Assembly: GCA_022647765.1 (NCBI GenBank)
Contig: JALCLH010000005.1
Span: 124,001 to 188,000, forward strand
Direction of reading: 5' to 3'
DNA: 64,000 nt
Origin: Acidipropionibacterium sp.
GTDB lineage: Bacteria > Actinomycetota > Actinomycetes > Propionibacteriales > Propionibacteriaceae
The translations under genes and the position numbers were made by a program. Positions 27,507 through 36,401 of this stretch are shown in pieces (the first letter of the stretch is position 1; every line of letters starts with the position of its first letter). Under the pieces are notes generated by a model that did no database searches, had not been told where the DNA came from, and worked only from the letters and a program-made list of their open reading frames with translations.

Positions 27507-29281
27507 CCGAGCACACCAGGCCCGCCGGCCGACAGAAGACCGCCTCGCCCCTGTCCCGCATCCTGAGACCGGTGCGCGGCAGTCTGGCGATCGGCATCGC
27601 CCTCCAAGTCCTGGCCGCGGCGATCAGCGTCGTCCCCTACCTGTCGATCCTCGGCCTCACCCGGGCAATGGCCGGCCGGACCCTGGACTCCCACGCCGCC
27701 TGGCGGTGGGTGTTCATCTACCTCATCGCGGTCGGCGTCCAGGCCGGGCTGTCCGGGGTGGCGCTGCTGGTCACCCACTTCGCCGACGTCCGTCTGCAGG
27801 CCCTGGTCCGGCTCCACCTCGCCGACCACCTCGGACGGCTGCCGCTCGGGTGGTTCGACGCCACCGGCTCGGGCCGGGTGCGCAAGGTGGTCAACGACGA
27901 CGTCGAATCCCTGCACCAGCTGGTCGCCCACTCGGTGGTCGAGATCACCGCCGCCATCGTGACCCCGGTCGCCGGGCTGGCGCTGTGCTTCGCCCTCGAC
28001 TGGCGTCTGGGGATCGCCGCGGTGCTTCCGCTGATCCTCTACATGGTGACCTACCAGCTGCTGGCCCGCGGCGATATGCGCCAGATCATGGACCGGATCG
28101 CCCAGGGTCTGGCCCGGGTGAGCCAGGCCATCGTCGACTACGTCGGCGGGGTCGCGGTGCTCAAGGTCTTCGGCCGGGCCCGCGAGGGGTCCCGCCGGTT
28201 CCGGCGCACCAGCGACGAGTTCATAGAGGAGTTCGGAGGTCTGGTCGGCCCCCAGATGCGTGCCCAGTCGATCGCCCTGCTGTGGTTGGCGGCCCCGGTG
28301 GTGGCTCTGGTCGCGCTGGCCGCCGGCGTCTGGGCCGTGTCGCAGGGTTGGACCGACGCCGGTCGGGTGCTGGTGGTCGGCGTCGTCGCGCTCTCCCTGC
28401 CGTCCACCCTCTACACGGTGGCCGCCGGCAACCAGTCCCGCTCGGAGGCCGAGGAGGCCGCCGGCCGGGTGATCGGGCTGCTCGACGAGCCGGTGCTGCC
28501 CCAGCCGGCCGATCCGCAGCTCCCCGCCGACGCCTCCGTCGAGTTCCGCGATGTGCACTTCTCCTACCCGCCGGCCCCCGGCGCCGAAGGGCCCGGACAC
28601 CGGGTCATCAACGGGGTGAGCCTGAGGGTCCCCAGCGGCGGCTCGCTGGCCCTGGTCGGCCCCTCGGGAGCCGGCAAGTCCACCCTGGCCCTGCTCGCCG
28701 CCCGGTTCCGCGACGTCGACGAGGGGGCCATCAGCATCGGCGGGGTCGACGTCCGCCGGATCGACGAGTCGGTGCTGCGCTCCAGGGTCGGCGTCGTCCT
28801 GCAGACGGTGCAGCTGCCCGCCCTCTCGGTGGCCGAGAACATCTCCCTGGGCCGCCCCGACGCCACCCGGGAGCAGATCGAACAGGCCGCCCGCGCCGCC
28901 CGGATCCACGACCGGATCAGTCGGCTGCCGCGCGGCTACGACTCGGTGATCGGGGACGACGCCCTGCTGTCGGGAGGCGAGGCCCAGCGCGTCGCGATCG
29001 CCCGCGTGCTGCTCCAGGAGACGCCGGTGCTCATCCTCGACGAGGCCACCTCGGCCGCCGACCCGGAGACCGAGTGGGAGATCCAGCAGGCTCTCACCCG
29101 GCTCGTCGAGGGACGCACCCTGGTGATGATCGCGCACCGGCTCAACACCGTGCGCCACGTCGATGTCATCGCGGTGGTCGACGACGGCCGGATCGTCGAG
29201 TCCGGAAGCCACGAGGAGCTGCTGGCCCGCGGCGGACGGTACGCGCAGATGTGGCAGACCCAGATGGAGGTGGCCGCATGA
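27503..29281 (+). CDS. ABC half-transporter, YbtP/IrtA-like
   Basis: Fused permease-ATPase, 592 residues. Helix 1 is LAIGIALQVLAAAISVVPYL; the loop has RKVVNDDVESLHQLVAH, the signature shared with the proteins at 1574 and 21925. ATPase motifs: GPSGAGKST (~385), LQTVQLPALSVAENI, LLSGGEAQRVAIARVLL, LILDEATSAAD and MIAHRL. The start has AAGGAGG eight bases upstream and overlaps the TetR stop. The third pair of this type in the window; its control by TetR instead of an iron or zinc box suggests a different substrate. Confidence 0.82.
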   Translation: MTEHTRPAGRQKTASPLSRILRPVRGSLAIGIALQVLAAAISVVPYLSILGLTRAMAGRTLDSHAAWRWVFIYLIAVGVQAGLSGVALLVTHFADVRLQALVRLHLADHLGRLPLGWFDATGSGRVRKVVNDDVESLHQLVAHSVVEITAAIVTPVAGLALCFALDWRLGIAAVLPLILYMVTYQLLARGDMRQIMDRIAQGLARVSQAIVDYVGGVAVLKVFGRAREGSRRFRRTSDEFIEEFGGLVGPQMRAQSIALLWLAAPVVALVALAAGVWAVSQGWTDAGRVLVVGVVALSLPSTLYTVAAGNQSRSEAEEAAGRVIGLLDEPVLPQPADPQLPADASVEFRDVHFSYPPAPGAEGPGHRVINGVSLRVPSGGSLALVGPSGAGKSTLALLAARFRDVDEGAISIGGVDVRRIDESVLRSRVGVVLQTVQLPALSVAENISLGRPDATREQIEQAARAARIHDRISRLPRGYDSVIGDDALLSGGEAQRVAIARVLLQETPVLILDEATSAADPETEWEIQQALTRLVEGRTLVMIAHRLNTVRHVDVIAVVDDGRIVESGSHEELLARGGRYAQMWQTQMEVAA

Positions 29282-31032
29282 TCACGGCACTGATGAAGAT
29301 CGGCGGACCGGAGTCCAGCGCGCGGATGCGCGGCTTCCTGGTCATCGCAGCCCTCAACGGGCTCACCCAGGGAGCGGCCCTGGCCGCCCTGGTGCCGCTG
29401 CTGGTCGCCCTGCTGAGGGGCGATATCGCGGGCGCCTGGACCTGGGTCCTGGTCCTGCTCGGCGCCTGCGTCGTCAACGGCGTCTTCGTCGTCGCCTCGA
29501 CCCGCCGGGGATCCACCGTCTCGATGGACATCATCAAGGACATGCACCACCGGCTGTCCGAGCACATGGTGAGGCTGCCGCTGAGCTGGTTCGACTCCAC
29601 CTCGGCGGCCCGGGCCTCCAACATCGTGGTGCGGGGCACCATGTTCGTCTCTCAGGCGGCGATGGACGTCCTGGTGCCGGTGGTCACCGCCGTCACCACC
29701 CCGGTCGCGGTCGCCGTCGTCGCGCTGCTGATGGACTGGCAGATCGGCCTGGCCCTGCTGGTGTCGATGGTGTTCATCCTGCTCGTCACCCGGTGGGGGT
29801 CGGCCAGGAACGGCCGGGCCGAGGAGATCGTCCACTCGGCTGCCCTGGAGACCGACCGCCGGCTCCTGGAGTTCTCCGAGGACCAGGTCACCCTGCGCTC
29901 CTCCGGCGTCATCGGCACCGGCTACCGGCCGCTCACCGACGCCATCGAGGCCCGCCGCCGGGCCGGACGCCACGCCCTGTGGTCCTCGGTGATCGGGATG
30001 ATCCCGCAGAGCCTGGTCATCAACATCCTGTTCGGGCTGGTGGTGAGCCTGGCGGTCTACCAGGGGATCTCCGGGGCCGCCGACCCGGTCGCGATGATCG
30101 CCCTCATCGCGCTGTCCACGCAGGTCTCGGCGCCGCTGCGGGTGCTGGCCGAGCTCACCACCGGGCTGCGCCGAGCCGGGATCGAGCTCGACGAGGTCGG
30201 CGCCGTGCTCGCCCAGCCGGAGATGGACGCGCCCGAGACCTCCCGCTCCCAGCCCGCCGGCAACGCCATCGAGCTGGATCACGTCGGCTTCGGCTACGGC
30301 GACGGCCATCGGGTGCTCGACGACCTGACTCTCAGCCTGCCGGCCGGGCGCACCACCGCCCTGGTCGGGGCCTCCGGATCGGGCAAGACGACCGTCACCC
30401 GGCTCATCGCGAGGTTCTGGGATGTCGACTCCGGATCCATCCGGATCGGCGGAGTCGATGTGAAGGATCTCAGCGACTCCGACCGGATGGCTCAGCTGTC
30501 CCTGGTCTTCCAGGACGTCTACCTCTTCGACGAGTCGCTGCGCACCAATGTCGCCCTCGGTGACGAGGACGCCGGGGATGCCGAGCTGGAGAGGGCCGCC
30601 GATCTGGCCCAGGTCAGCCTCATCGCCGACCGCCTCCCGAATGGTTGGGAGACGCCGGTCGGGGAGGGCGGACGGCTGCTGTCCGGCGGCGAGCGGCAGC
30701 GGGTCTCGGTGGCCAGAGCGCTGTTGAAGCGTGCCCCGATCCTGCTGCTCGACGAGGCCACCGCGGCCCTGGACCCGGTGACCGCCAAGGCGATCCAGAC
30801 CGCTCTGCGGCAGTTGAGCGGCCAGGTGACCGTCCTGGTGATCGCCCACCAGGCCGAGACCATCGCCCACGCCGACCAGATCGCCTTCCTCGACCACGGC
30901 CGGGTGGCGGCGCTGGGCACCCACCGGGAACTCCTCGAGACCGAGCCGCGCTATGCGGCGTTCTGGACCCGGCGCACCAGCGCCGATCAGTGGCAGATCA
31001 CTCACGACAGGGTGCCGGCGCCGGGGAACTGA
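29278..31032 (+). CDS. ABC half-transporter, YbtQ/IrtB-like
   Basis: Partner of the preceding gene, 584 residues. Six helices (ALNGLTQGAALAALVPLLVA first), intracellular RLPLSWFDSTSAARASNIVV, then ATPase motifs GASGSGKTT (~363), FQDVYLFDESL, LLSGGERQRVSVARALL and LLLDEATAALD. The H-loop reads VIAHQA. Its ATPase closely resembles the partial protein at the window start (FQDVYLFDD, GERQRVSIARALLK), so these two B halves are near paralogues. ATGA overlap with the first half. Followed by two palindromic repeats and the convergent pst operon. Confidence 0.82.
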   Translation: MITALMKIGGPESSARMRGFLVIAALNGLTQGAALAALVPLLVALLRGDIAGAWTWVLVLLGACVVNGVFVVASTRRGSTVSMDIIKDMHHRLSEHMVRLPLSWFDSTSAARASNIVVRGTMFVSQAAMDVLVPVVTAVTTPVAVAVVALLMDWQIGLALLVSMVFILLVTRWGSARNGRAEEIVHSAALETDRRLLEFSEDQVTLRSSGVIGTGYRPLTDAIEARRRAGRHALWSSVIGMIPQSLVINILFGLVVSLAVYQGISGAADPVAMIALIALSTQVSAPLRVLAELTTGLRRAGIELDEVGAVLAQPEMDAPETSRSQPAGNAIELDHVGFGYGDGHRVLDDLTLSLPAGRTTALVGASGSGKTTVTRLIARFWDVDSGSIRIGGVDVKDLSDSDRMAQLSLVFQDVYLFDESLRTNVALGDEDAGDAELERAADLAQVSLIADRLPNGWETPVGEGGRLLSGGERQRVSVARALLKRAPILLLDEATAALDPVTAKAIQTALRQLSGQVTVLVIAHQAETIAHADQIAFLDHGRVAALGTHRELLETEPRYAAFWTRRTSADQWQITHDRVPAPGN

Positions 31033-31092
31033 TGAAAACGGCCACCAGGACGGCGCCCCCTGGATAATCCAGAGGGCGGCCGATATATGGCC
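31033..31092. repeat. palindromic repeat around CTGGATAATCCAG, copy 1
   Basis: Begins TGAAAACGGCCACC immediately at the ABC stop and centres on CCCTGGATAATCCAGAGGG (stem near 31058-31076). The outer arm is less well matched than in copy 2. With copy 2 it fills the 210 bases between two convergent operons, where hairpins could act as a bidirectional terminator. Confidence 0.6.
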
Positions 31093-31123
31093 GAATCCAT
31101 CCGGCGACCAAGCCCGACCAGAA

Positions 31124-31190
31124 TGAAAACGGCCACCACAGGGCCACCGTCTGGATAATCCAGACGCCGGCGCCGTGGTGGCCGGTTTCA
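31124..31190. repeat. palindromic repeat around CTGGATAATCCAG, copy 2
   Basis: Outer arms TGAAAACGGCCACCAC (31124-31139) and GTGGTGGCCGGTTTCA (31175-31190) pair at nearly every base, enclosing the inner palindrome GTCTGGATAATCCAGAC (31149-31165). The result is a nested hairpin of about 67 bases. Confidence 0.7.
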
Positions 31191-31242
31191 GCCCTACAAG
31201 CCCCCAACAGACAAGCCCCAACAGGCTACGAGAAGAGCCCGA

Positions 31243-32019
31243 TCACCCGAACCGGCCCGAGATGTAGTCCTCGGTGGCCTTCTCGGTCGGATTCGAGAAG
31301 ATCTTGTCGGTGGCGTTGATCTCCACCAGCCGCCCCGGCTCCCCCTGGGCCTTGAGGTTGAAGAAGGCCGTCCGGTCGGACACCCGCGCCGCCTGCTGCA
31401 TGTTGTGGGTGACGATGACGACGGTGAACTTCTCCTTCAGCTCATTGATGAGGTCCTCGATCGCCAGGGTGGAGATCGGGTCCAGGGCCGAGCAGGGCTC
31501 GTCCATCAGCAGCACCTCGGGCTCCACCGCGGTCGCCCGGGCGATGCACAGCCGCTGCTGCTGGCCACCCGACAGGGAGGCCCCGGAACGATCCAGCCGG
31601 TCCTTCACCTCGTCCCACAGGTTGGCCCCGCGCAGCGCCTTCTCCGCGACCTCGTCGAGGGCCTTGTGGTTCTTCACCCCGTTGAGCCGCAGCCCGGCCA
31701 CCACGTTGTCGCGGATCGACATCGCGGGGAACGGGTTGGCGCGCTGGAAGACCATTCCGACATTGCGGCGCACCGCCACCGGATCGACCCCCTTGCCGTA
31801 GAGGTCGGCCCCGTCGAGCAGCACCTGCCCGGTGCAGTAGGCCCCCGGGATCACCTCGTGCATCCGATTGAGGGTGCGCAGCACGGTGGACTTGCCGCAG
31901 CCCGAGGGCCCGATGAAGGCGGTCACGGTGCGCGGTTCGACGGTGAGCTCCACCGACTCCACGGCATGGAACCCGCCGTAATAGATGTTGAGGTCCTTGA
32001 CCTCGATCCGCTTGGCCAT
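31243..32019 (-). CDS. pstB: phosphate ABC transporter ATP-binding protein PstB
   Basis: Cytoplasmic ATPase of the high-affinity phosphate importer, 258 residues, the usual length. Motifs: Walker [10 protein letters not shown] (~38), the PstB-specific [14 protein letters not shown] after the Q-loop, [28 protein letters not shown] and [13 protein letters not shown]. The C-terminus [18 protein letters not shown] is diagnostic. Last gene of pstSCAB, 45 bases after pstA. Faces the ABC pair across the palindromic repeats. Confidence 0.97.
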   Translation of the reverse strand: MAKRIEVKDLNIYYGGFHAVESVELTVEPRTVTAFIGPSGCGKSTVLRTLNRMHEVIPGAYCTGQVLLDGADLYGKGVDPVAVRRNVGMVFQRANPFPAMSIRDNVVAGLRLNGVKNHKALDEVAEKALRGANLWDEVKDRLDRSGASLSGGQQQRLCIARATAVEPEVLLMDEPCSALDPISTLAIEDLINELKEKFTVVIVTHNMQQAARVSDRTAFFNLKAQGEPGRLVEINATDKIFSNPTEKATEDYISGRFG

Positions 32020-32064
32020 ATCAGCTCGCTTTCATTCGTGTCGTCGCCGCCCGCATCGGGGCGC

Positions 32065-32982
32065 TCACTTGCCCATCCGGCGCAGGTAGCGGCGGGAGAT
32101 CGCCTTGGCGATGATGTTGAGGCCCATCACCAGGATGATGAGGGTCAGCGCGGCTCCCCACACGGTGGGGGTGTCGGCCGAGCCCTGGGTGTACGCGTTG
32201 GAGATGATCGTCGGCAGGGTGGCGAAGGTCGGCGTGTTCGGGTTCACCGTGAAGTACTGGTTGAACTGGAGCAGCACGATCAGCGGCGCCGTCTCGCCCA
32301 TCACCCGGGCCAGCCCGAGCACGATGCCGGTGATGATCCCGGAGATGGAGGTCGGCAGCACCACCGAGACGATCGTCTTCCACTTGGGAATGCCCAGGGC
32401 GAAGGAGGCCTCGCGCAGCGAGTCCGGCACCAGCTTGAGCATCTCCTCGGTGGAGCGCAGCACGGTCGGCACCATCAGGATCACCAGGGCCAGGGACGCC
32501 GCCCAGGCCGACTGATGGCCGCCCAGGGTGGTGACCACCAGGGCGAAGATGAACAGTGCCGCGACGATCGAGGGGACGCCGGTCAGCACGTCCACCGCGA
32601 AGCTGATCACCCGGGCGATCTTCTTGCCCCGGGCGTACTCGACCAGGTAGATCGCGGTGAGCAGGGCGATCGGGATCGAGATCACCGAGGTGATGACGCC
32701 GATCTCGATGGTGCCGACGATCGCGTGCAGCGCTCCCCACTTGGCCTGATCGGCGGAATCCATGGCGCTGGTCCACCAGGAGGCGCTCAGCAGGGACCCG
32801 ATGCCCTTGCTGATCGCCGACCAGAGCACCCACACCAGGGGGATGACGGCGAGCAGGGTGGCGAAGACCATGAAGGCCGAGGCGCAGCCGTTGCGGGCGG
32901 TGCGCGAGCCCGACGGCCGGGTGAGGTCGAGCTCGTGCTCGACGGCGTCGGCGGCCGGCGAGGTGGTGGAGGTGGAAGTCAT
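32065..32982 (-). CDS. pstA: phosphate ABC transporter permease PstA
   Basis: Inner-membrane permease, 305 residues. A polar N-terminal tail (TSTTSPAADAVEHELDL) precedes six helices; conserved features are VLTGVPSIVAALFIF, the coupling loop LVPDSLREASFALGIPKWKT and GLARVMGETAPLIV, which holds the ArgxxxGlu motif of Pst permeases. The ATG overlaps the pstC stop as ATGA. Forms the phosphate channel with PstC. Confidence 0.95.
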   Translation of the reverse strand: MTSTSTTSPAADAVEHELDLTRPSGSRTARNGCASAFMVFATLLAVIPLVWVLWSAISKGIGSLLSASWWTSAMDSADQAKWGALHAIVGTIEIGVITSVISIPIALLTAIYLVEYARGKKIARVISFAVDVLTGVPSIVAALFIFALVVTTLGGHQSAWAASLALVILMVPTVLRSTEEMLKLVPDSLREASFALGIPKWKTIVSVVLPTSISGIITGIVLGLARVMGETAPLIVLLQFNQYFTVNPNTPTFATLPTIISNAYTQGSADTPTVWGAALTLIILVMGLNIIAKAISRRYLRRMGK

Positions 32983-34016
32983 CGCTTGACCCCTCTCTCC
33001 GCGATCGTGCGGGCCGCGGCGTTGACGAAGAAGGTGATGACGAACAGGGACAGGCCGGATGCGACCAGGGCTCCCAGCGACTTCGGATCGTTGAGGGCCT
33101 CGGGGAAGTCCCGGGCGATCTTGGAGGCGAAGGTGTCGCCGCCGGTGAAGATCGACGGGTTGAACAGCCTCTTCAGCTGCATCTGGCTGACCTGCTGGAG
33201 GATCAGGGTGACCGCCAGGGTCTCGCCCAGCGCCCGCCCCAGGCCCAGCATCGATCCGGAGATGATGCCGGATCGGGAGTGCGGCAGGACGGCCATCCTG
33301 ATGACCTCCCAGCGGGTCGCTCCCAGGGCCAGGCTGGCCTCGACCTGGTCGCGCGGGGTCTGCTCCATGACATCGCGGCTGGTGGCCGTGATGATCGGCA
33401 GGATCATGATCGCCAGCACGATGGAGGCCAGGAAGATGGTGCCGCCGACATCGCTCCAGCTCGGCGTCTCCTTGAAGATCGGGATCCAGCCCAGCACGGC
33501 GATCAGCACGCTCCGGACCCCGTTGAGGAATCCGAAGTGGCCGAGCACGATGCTGCCCCACAGACCGAAGATGATCGAGGGGACGGCGGCCAGCAGGTCG
33601 ACCACGAAGGCGACCGGGCCGGCCAGCCGCTTGGGCGCCATCTGGGTGATGAACAGGGCGACGCCGATCGCCAGCGGAACGGCGATCAGCAGGGCGATGA
33701 TCGCCGAGATCGCGGTGGTCCAGACGAGCGCGGCGATGCCGAAGTTCAGCGGGGAGGAGTCGGTCGACCAGGTGCGGGTGGTGAAGAAGTTCGAGTCATT
33801 GTCGGTCAGCGCCGGGATGGCGGCCTTGACCAGGAAGACGAAGATCACCAGGACCAGGACGGCCATCAGCACCGAGACGGTCGAGGAGAATCCCAGGAAG
33901 ACGCGGTCGCCGGTCCGCGACGGTGGTTTCATCTGGGCGGCCGCGGAGGGCCGCCGCGGGGCATCGGGCGTTGCCGGGTCGCTCACCGGCTCGGCCACGT
34001 GGTTCGGTTCGGCCAT
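32979..34016 (-). CDS. pstC: phosphate ABC transporter permease PstC
   Basis: Permease of 345 residues with a long, Pro-rich N-terminal tail (EPVSDPATPDAPRRPSAAAQ), then six helices. Typical sequences: VVDLLAAVPSIIFGLWGSIV, EASLALGATRWEVIRMAVLP (coupling loop) and LGRALGETLAVTLI. Starts 103 bases after the repaired end of pstS, and the ATGA overlap with pstA shows coupling. Works with PstA and PstB. Confidence 0.95.
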   Translation of the reverse strand: MAEPNHVAEPVSDPATPDAPRRPSAAAQMKPPSRTGDRVFLGFSSTVSVLMAVLVLVIFVFLVKAAIPALTDNDSNFFTTRTWSTDSSPLNFGIAALVWTTAISAIIALLIAVPLAIGVALFITQMAPKRLAGPVAFVVDLLAAVPSIIFGLWGSIVLGHFGFLNGVRSVLIAVLGWIPIFKETPSWSDVGGTIFLASIVLAIMILPIITATSRDVMEQTPRDQVEASLALGATRWEVIRMAVLPHSRSGIISGSMLGLGRALGETLAVTLILQQVSQMQLKRLFNPSIFTGGDTFASKIARDFPEALNDPKSLGALVASGLSLFVITFFVNAAARTIAERGVKR

Positions 34017-34119
34017 GAAGGTCCTTTCTCAGGCACAGACGTGAATGCGGAGACCGCGCGGTACGGGCCAGTGGCCGGGCGCGGTCTCCACATCGGGCAC
34101 GAGAACGGGTGACGGTCGA

Positions 34120-35314
34120 TCAGGAGATGGCCTGGGCCGCGGTGAGCACCTTGCCGGCGACATCACCGGGCAGCGGGGCGTAGCCCAGGGCCTGGATTCC
34201 CGTTCTGCTCCTTGGAGGAGGCGTAGAAGGACATGAAGTCCTTGATGAGCGCGGTCTTGGACGGGTCGAGGCCCTTCGAGCAGACGATCTGGTAGGTCAC
34301 CAGGACTGCGGGGTAGACCCCGGCGGGGGTGTCCTTGTACTGCAGCTCGAGCTGCAGGTTGTTGCCGGTGCCCACGACCTTGGCGGCCGAGACGGCCTTG
34401 CCGGCGGTCTCGCCGGTGAGCTTGACCGGGCCGTTCCCGTTGTCGATGGCGGCCATCGCGAGGTTGTTCTTGCTGGCGTAGCTCCACTCGACGTAGGAGA
34501 TCGAGTTGGCGGTCGACTTCACGGCCTGGGTGACGCCGGCCGACTTGTCGGCGCCCTTGCCGGTGCCCTTCCACTGCTTGGAGTGCTTCTCGCTCCAGAC
34601 GTCGCCGGCCGCCTTGTTGAGGTAGTTGGTGAAGTTGTCGGTGGTGCCCGACTCGTCGGAGCGGTAGAACACCGAGATCGCCGTGGAGGGCAGCTTGGCG
34701 TTCGGGTTCTCCTGCTTGATGGCCTGGTCGTCCCACTTGGTGATGGCGCCGGAGAAGATCCCGGCCAGGGTCTCGGAGCTCAGCGTGAGGTCGGAGACGC
34801 CGTCGATGTTGTAGACGACGGCGATCGGGCCGGCGGCCAGCGGCAGGTGCCAGGCGTCGTTGCCGGAGCAGCGGGCCTTGGCCTTCTCGACCTCGCCCTT
34901 GTCGGGGCTCAGCGCGGAGTCGGAGCCGGCCCAGTCGACCTGCTTGCCGATGAAGGAGGAGACGCCGGCGCCGGAGCCGGTGATCGAGTAGTTGATCTGG
35001 CCCTTGCCCTGGCAGGCGGTCTTGTAGTTGTTGATGACCTGGGTGATCGCATTGCCCTGGGCCGAGGAGCCGGCGCCGTTGATCGAGCCGCCGGGGCACT
35101 TCGGGGTGTAGGCGACGTTCGCGGCGGGGGCCTGAGAGGTGCTGGAGCTGTCGGCGGCCGACGCAGCAGTCGTCGCTGAGCTGCTGGTCTCGGTGGCGGA
35201 CGGGGAGGAGGAGCCGGAGGAGCTCCCGGAACCACAGGCGGTCAGGGCGACGCTGCTGAGCAGAGCAGTGGCCGTGATCATGGCGAGACGCGTCGTCTTC
35301 ACATTCGTCTTCAC
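34120..35314 (-). CDS. pstS: phosphate-binding lipoprotein PstS, one frameshift near the C-terminus
   Basis: Extracellular phosphate-binding protein, 397 residues when repaired. The signal peptide VKTTRLAMITATALLSSVAL ends in the lipobox LTAC, followed by a Ser/Gly/Ala-rich linker. Phosphate-site motifs: GAGSSAQGNAI, TGSGAGVSSFIG, DWAGSDSALS and SDESGTTDNF. One extra G at 34199-34201 makes the raw frame end early (GNPGPGLRPAAR); without it the chain continues NGIQALGYAPLPGDVAGKVL and stops at 34120, exactly the expected PstS ending. I chose GTG 35314 (GAAGGAC upstream); GTG 35302 is possible. A PHO box lies about 140 bases upstream. Confidence 0.93.
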
Positions 35315-35450
35315 AAGAAAGTCCTTCAGTGCGAGGGATTGGTCCACGGAGCCGGGAGATCCGGTGCGGCCCCAGGCCGCCCCGGACGCTCTCCCTCGCT
35401 CCGTACCTCGCACACGCTAGGGGGCCGAGGTGTCGGGACAGTCCCCTGCC

Positions 35451-35468
35451 GGTGAACGGCGGGTGAAC
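35451..35468 (-). promoter_or_regulatory. PHO box (PhoP direct repeats) before pstS
   Basis: On the minus strand the sequence is GTTCACCCGCCGTTCACC: two GTTCACC units 11 bases apart, the layout of streptomycete PHO boxes bound by the response regulator PhoP. It lies upstream of pstS in the space before mutT1, so phosphate-limitation control of pst is likely. Confidence 0.75.
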
Positions 35469-35491
35469 ACTGCCCGCCGGCCGCACCTCCC

Positions 35492-36401
35492 TCAGACCGA
35501 GGGCCGGTGCCACTCCTGCCGGAACTGGTGCCCCTTCGCGTCCAGATGCACGACCAGGCACTCCGCGGTGGCCATCGGGTGATTACCCGCGTGCACCACG
35601 CCGCCCATCGTCGGCAGCACCGGCCGGTGGCCGCTGATCGCCAGCGGGCGGTCCGGATCGGCGAGCTGCTGAGCGACCAGCTCCTTCATCGCCTGCTTGG
35701 TCGGCTTGCGGTGGGCGGTGAAGGCCTCCTCGGTGAACTCGTCGAAGGTCTCGATCTCGATTCCGGTGGCCTTGGCGTAGGGGGTGATCGTCTGCACGCA
35801 GCGGGTCGCCGAGGAGCTCGCCAGCCGGGAGACGCCGTAGGCCTCCAGCAGGGCGACCAGGGCCTTGGCCTGCCGCTGGCCGCGCCGGTTCAGCGGCCGG
35901 TCGACGTCGGGCCGGTGCTTCTTGCCCTCGGCCCAGTCCTTGCGGCTCACCGACTTGGCGTGGCGCACCAGGCACGATCGTGCTGGTCGGCGGGATCTTC
36001 ACCGCCTCGTCGAGCACCTGCACATCGGTGGAGTAGGAGAGCCGGCTGCGCGCCTCCTCGAGGTTCAGCCACAGCGCGGTGTCCACCTCCTCGTCGGGCT
36101 CGTGGGGCTGCTCGGAGATCACCCTGCCCAGCCACCACTGGACCAGCTTGGCGCCGCCGCGGGGCAGGTCGTACTCGATCGGCTGCAGGCTGGCGCACAG
36201 CCGGATCCGCACCCCGGTCTCCTCGGCCACCTCGCGCACCGCCGTCACCGGGAAGTCCTCCCCGGGCTCCTGATGGCCCTTGGGCAGGCTGATGTCGTCA
36301 TAGCGCGGGCGATGCACCACCAGCACCTGCGCGACGCCGTCCGGCCCCTCGCGCAGCACCACCGCCCCGGCAGCCATCACCGGGCCCTTGCGCCGGCTCA
36401 T
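35492..36401 (-). CDS. mutT1: MutT1-like Nudix hydrolase with histidine phosphatase domain, one frameshift
   Basis: Two-domain protein of 302 residues. The N-terminal Nudix domain carries the box GHQEPGEDFPVTAVREVAEETGVR split here as GHQEPGEDFPVTAVREVAEE plus TGVRI. The C-terminal SixA-like domain has the catalytic LVRHAKS and SGHRPVLP. This fusion is that of mycobacterial MutT1, which hydrolyses 8-oxo-GTP/dGTP and diadenosine polyphosphates. One extra base at 35971-35972 disrupts the join (GTGCCTGG for GTGCTGG); removal gives STIVLVRHAKSVSRKD. The ATG overlaps the ppk stop as ATGA; the link to ppk suggests a shared role in nucleotide and polyphosphate metabolism. Confidence 0.85.
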
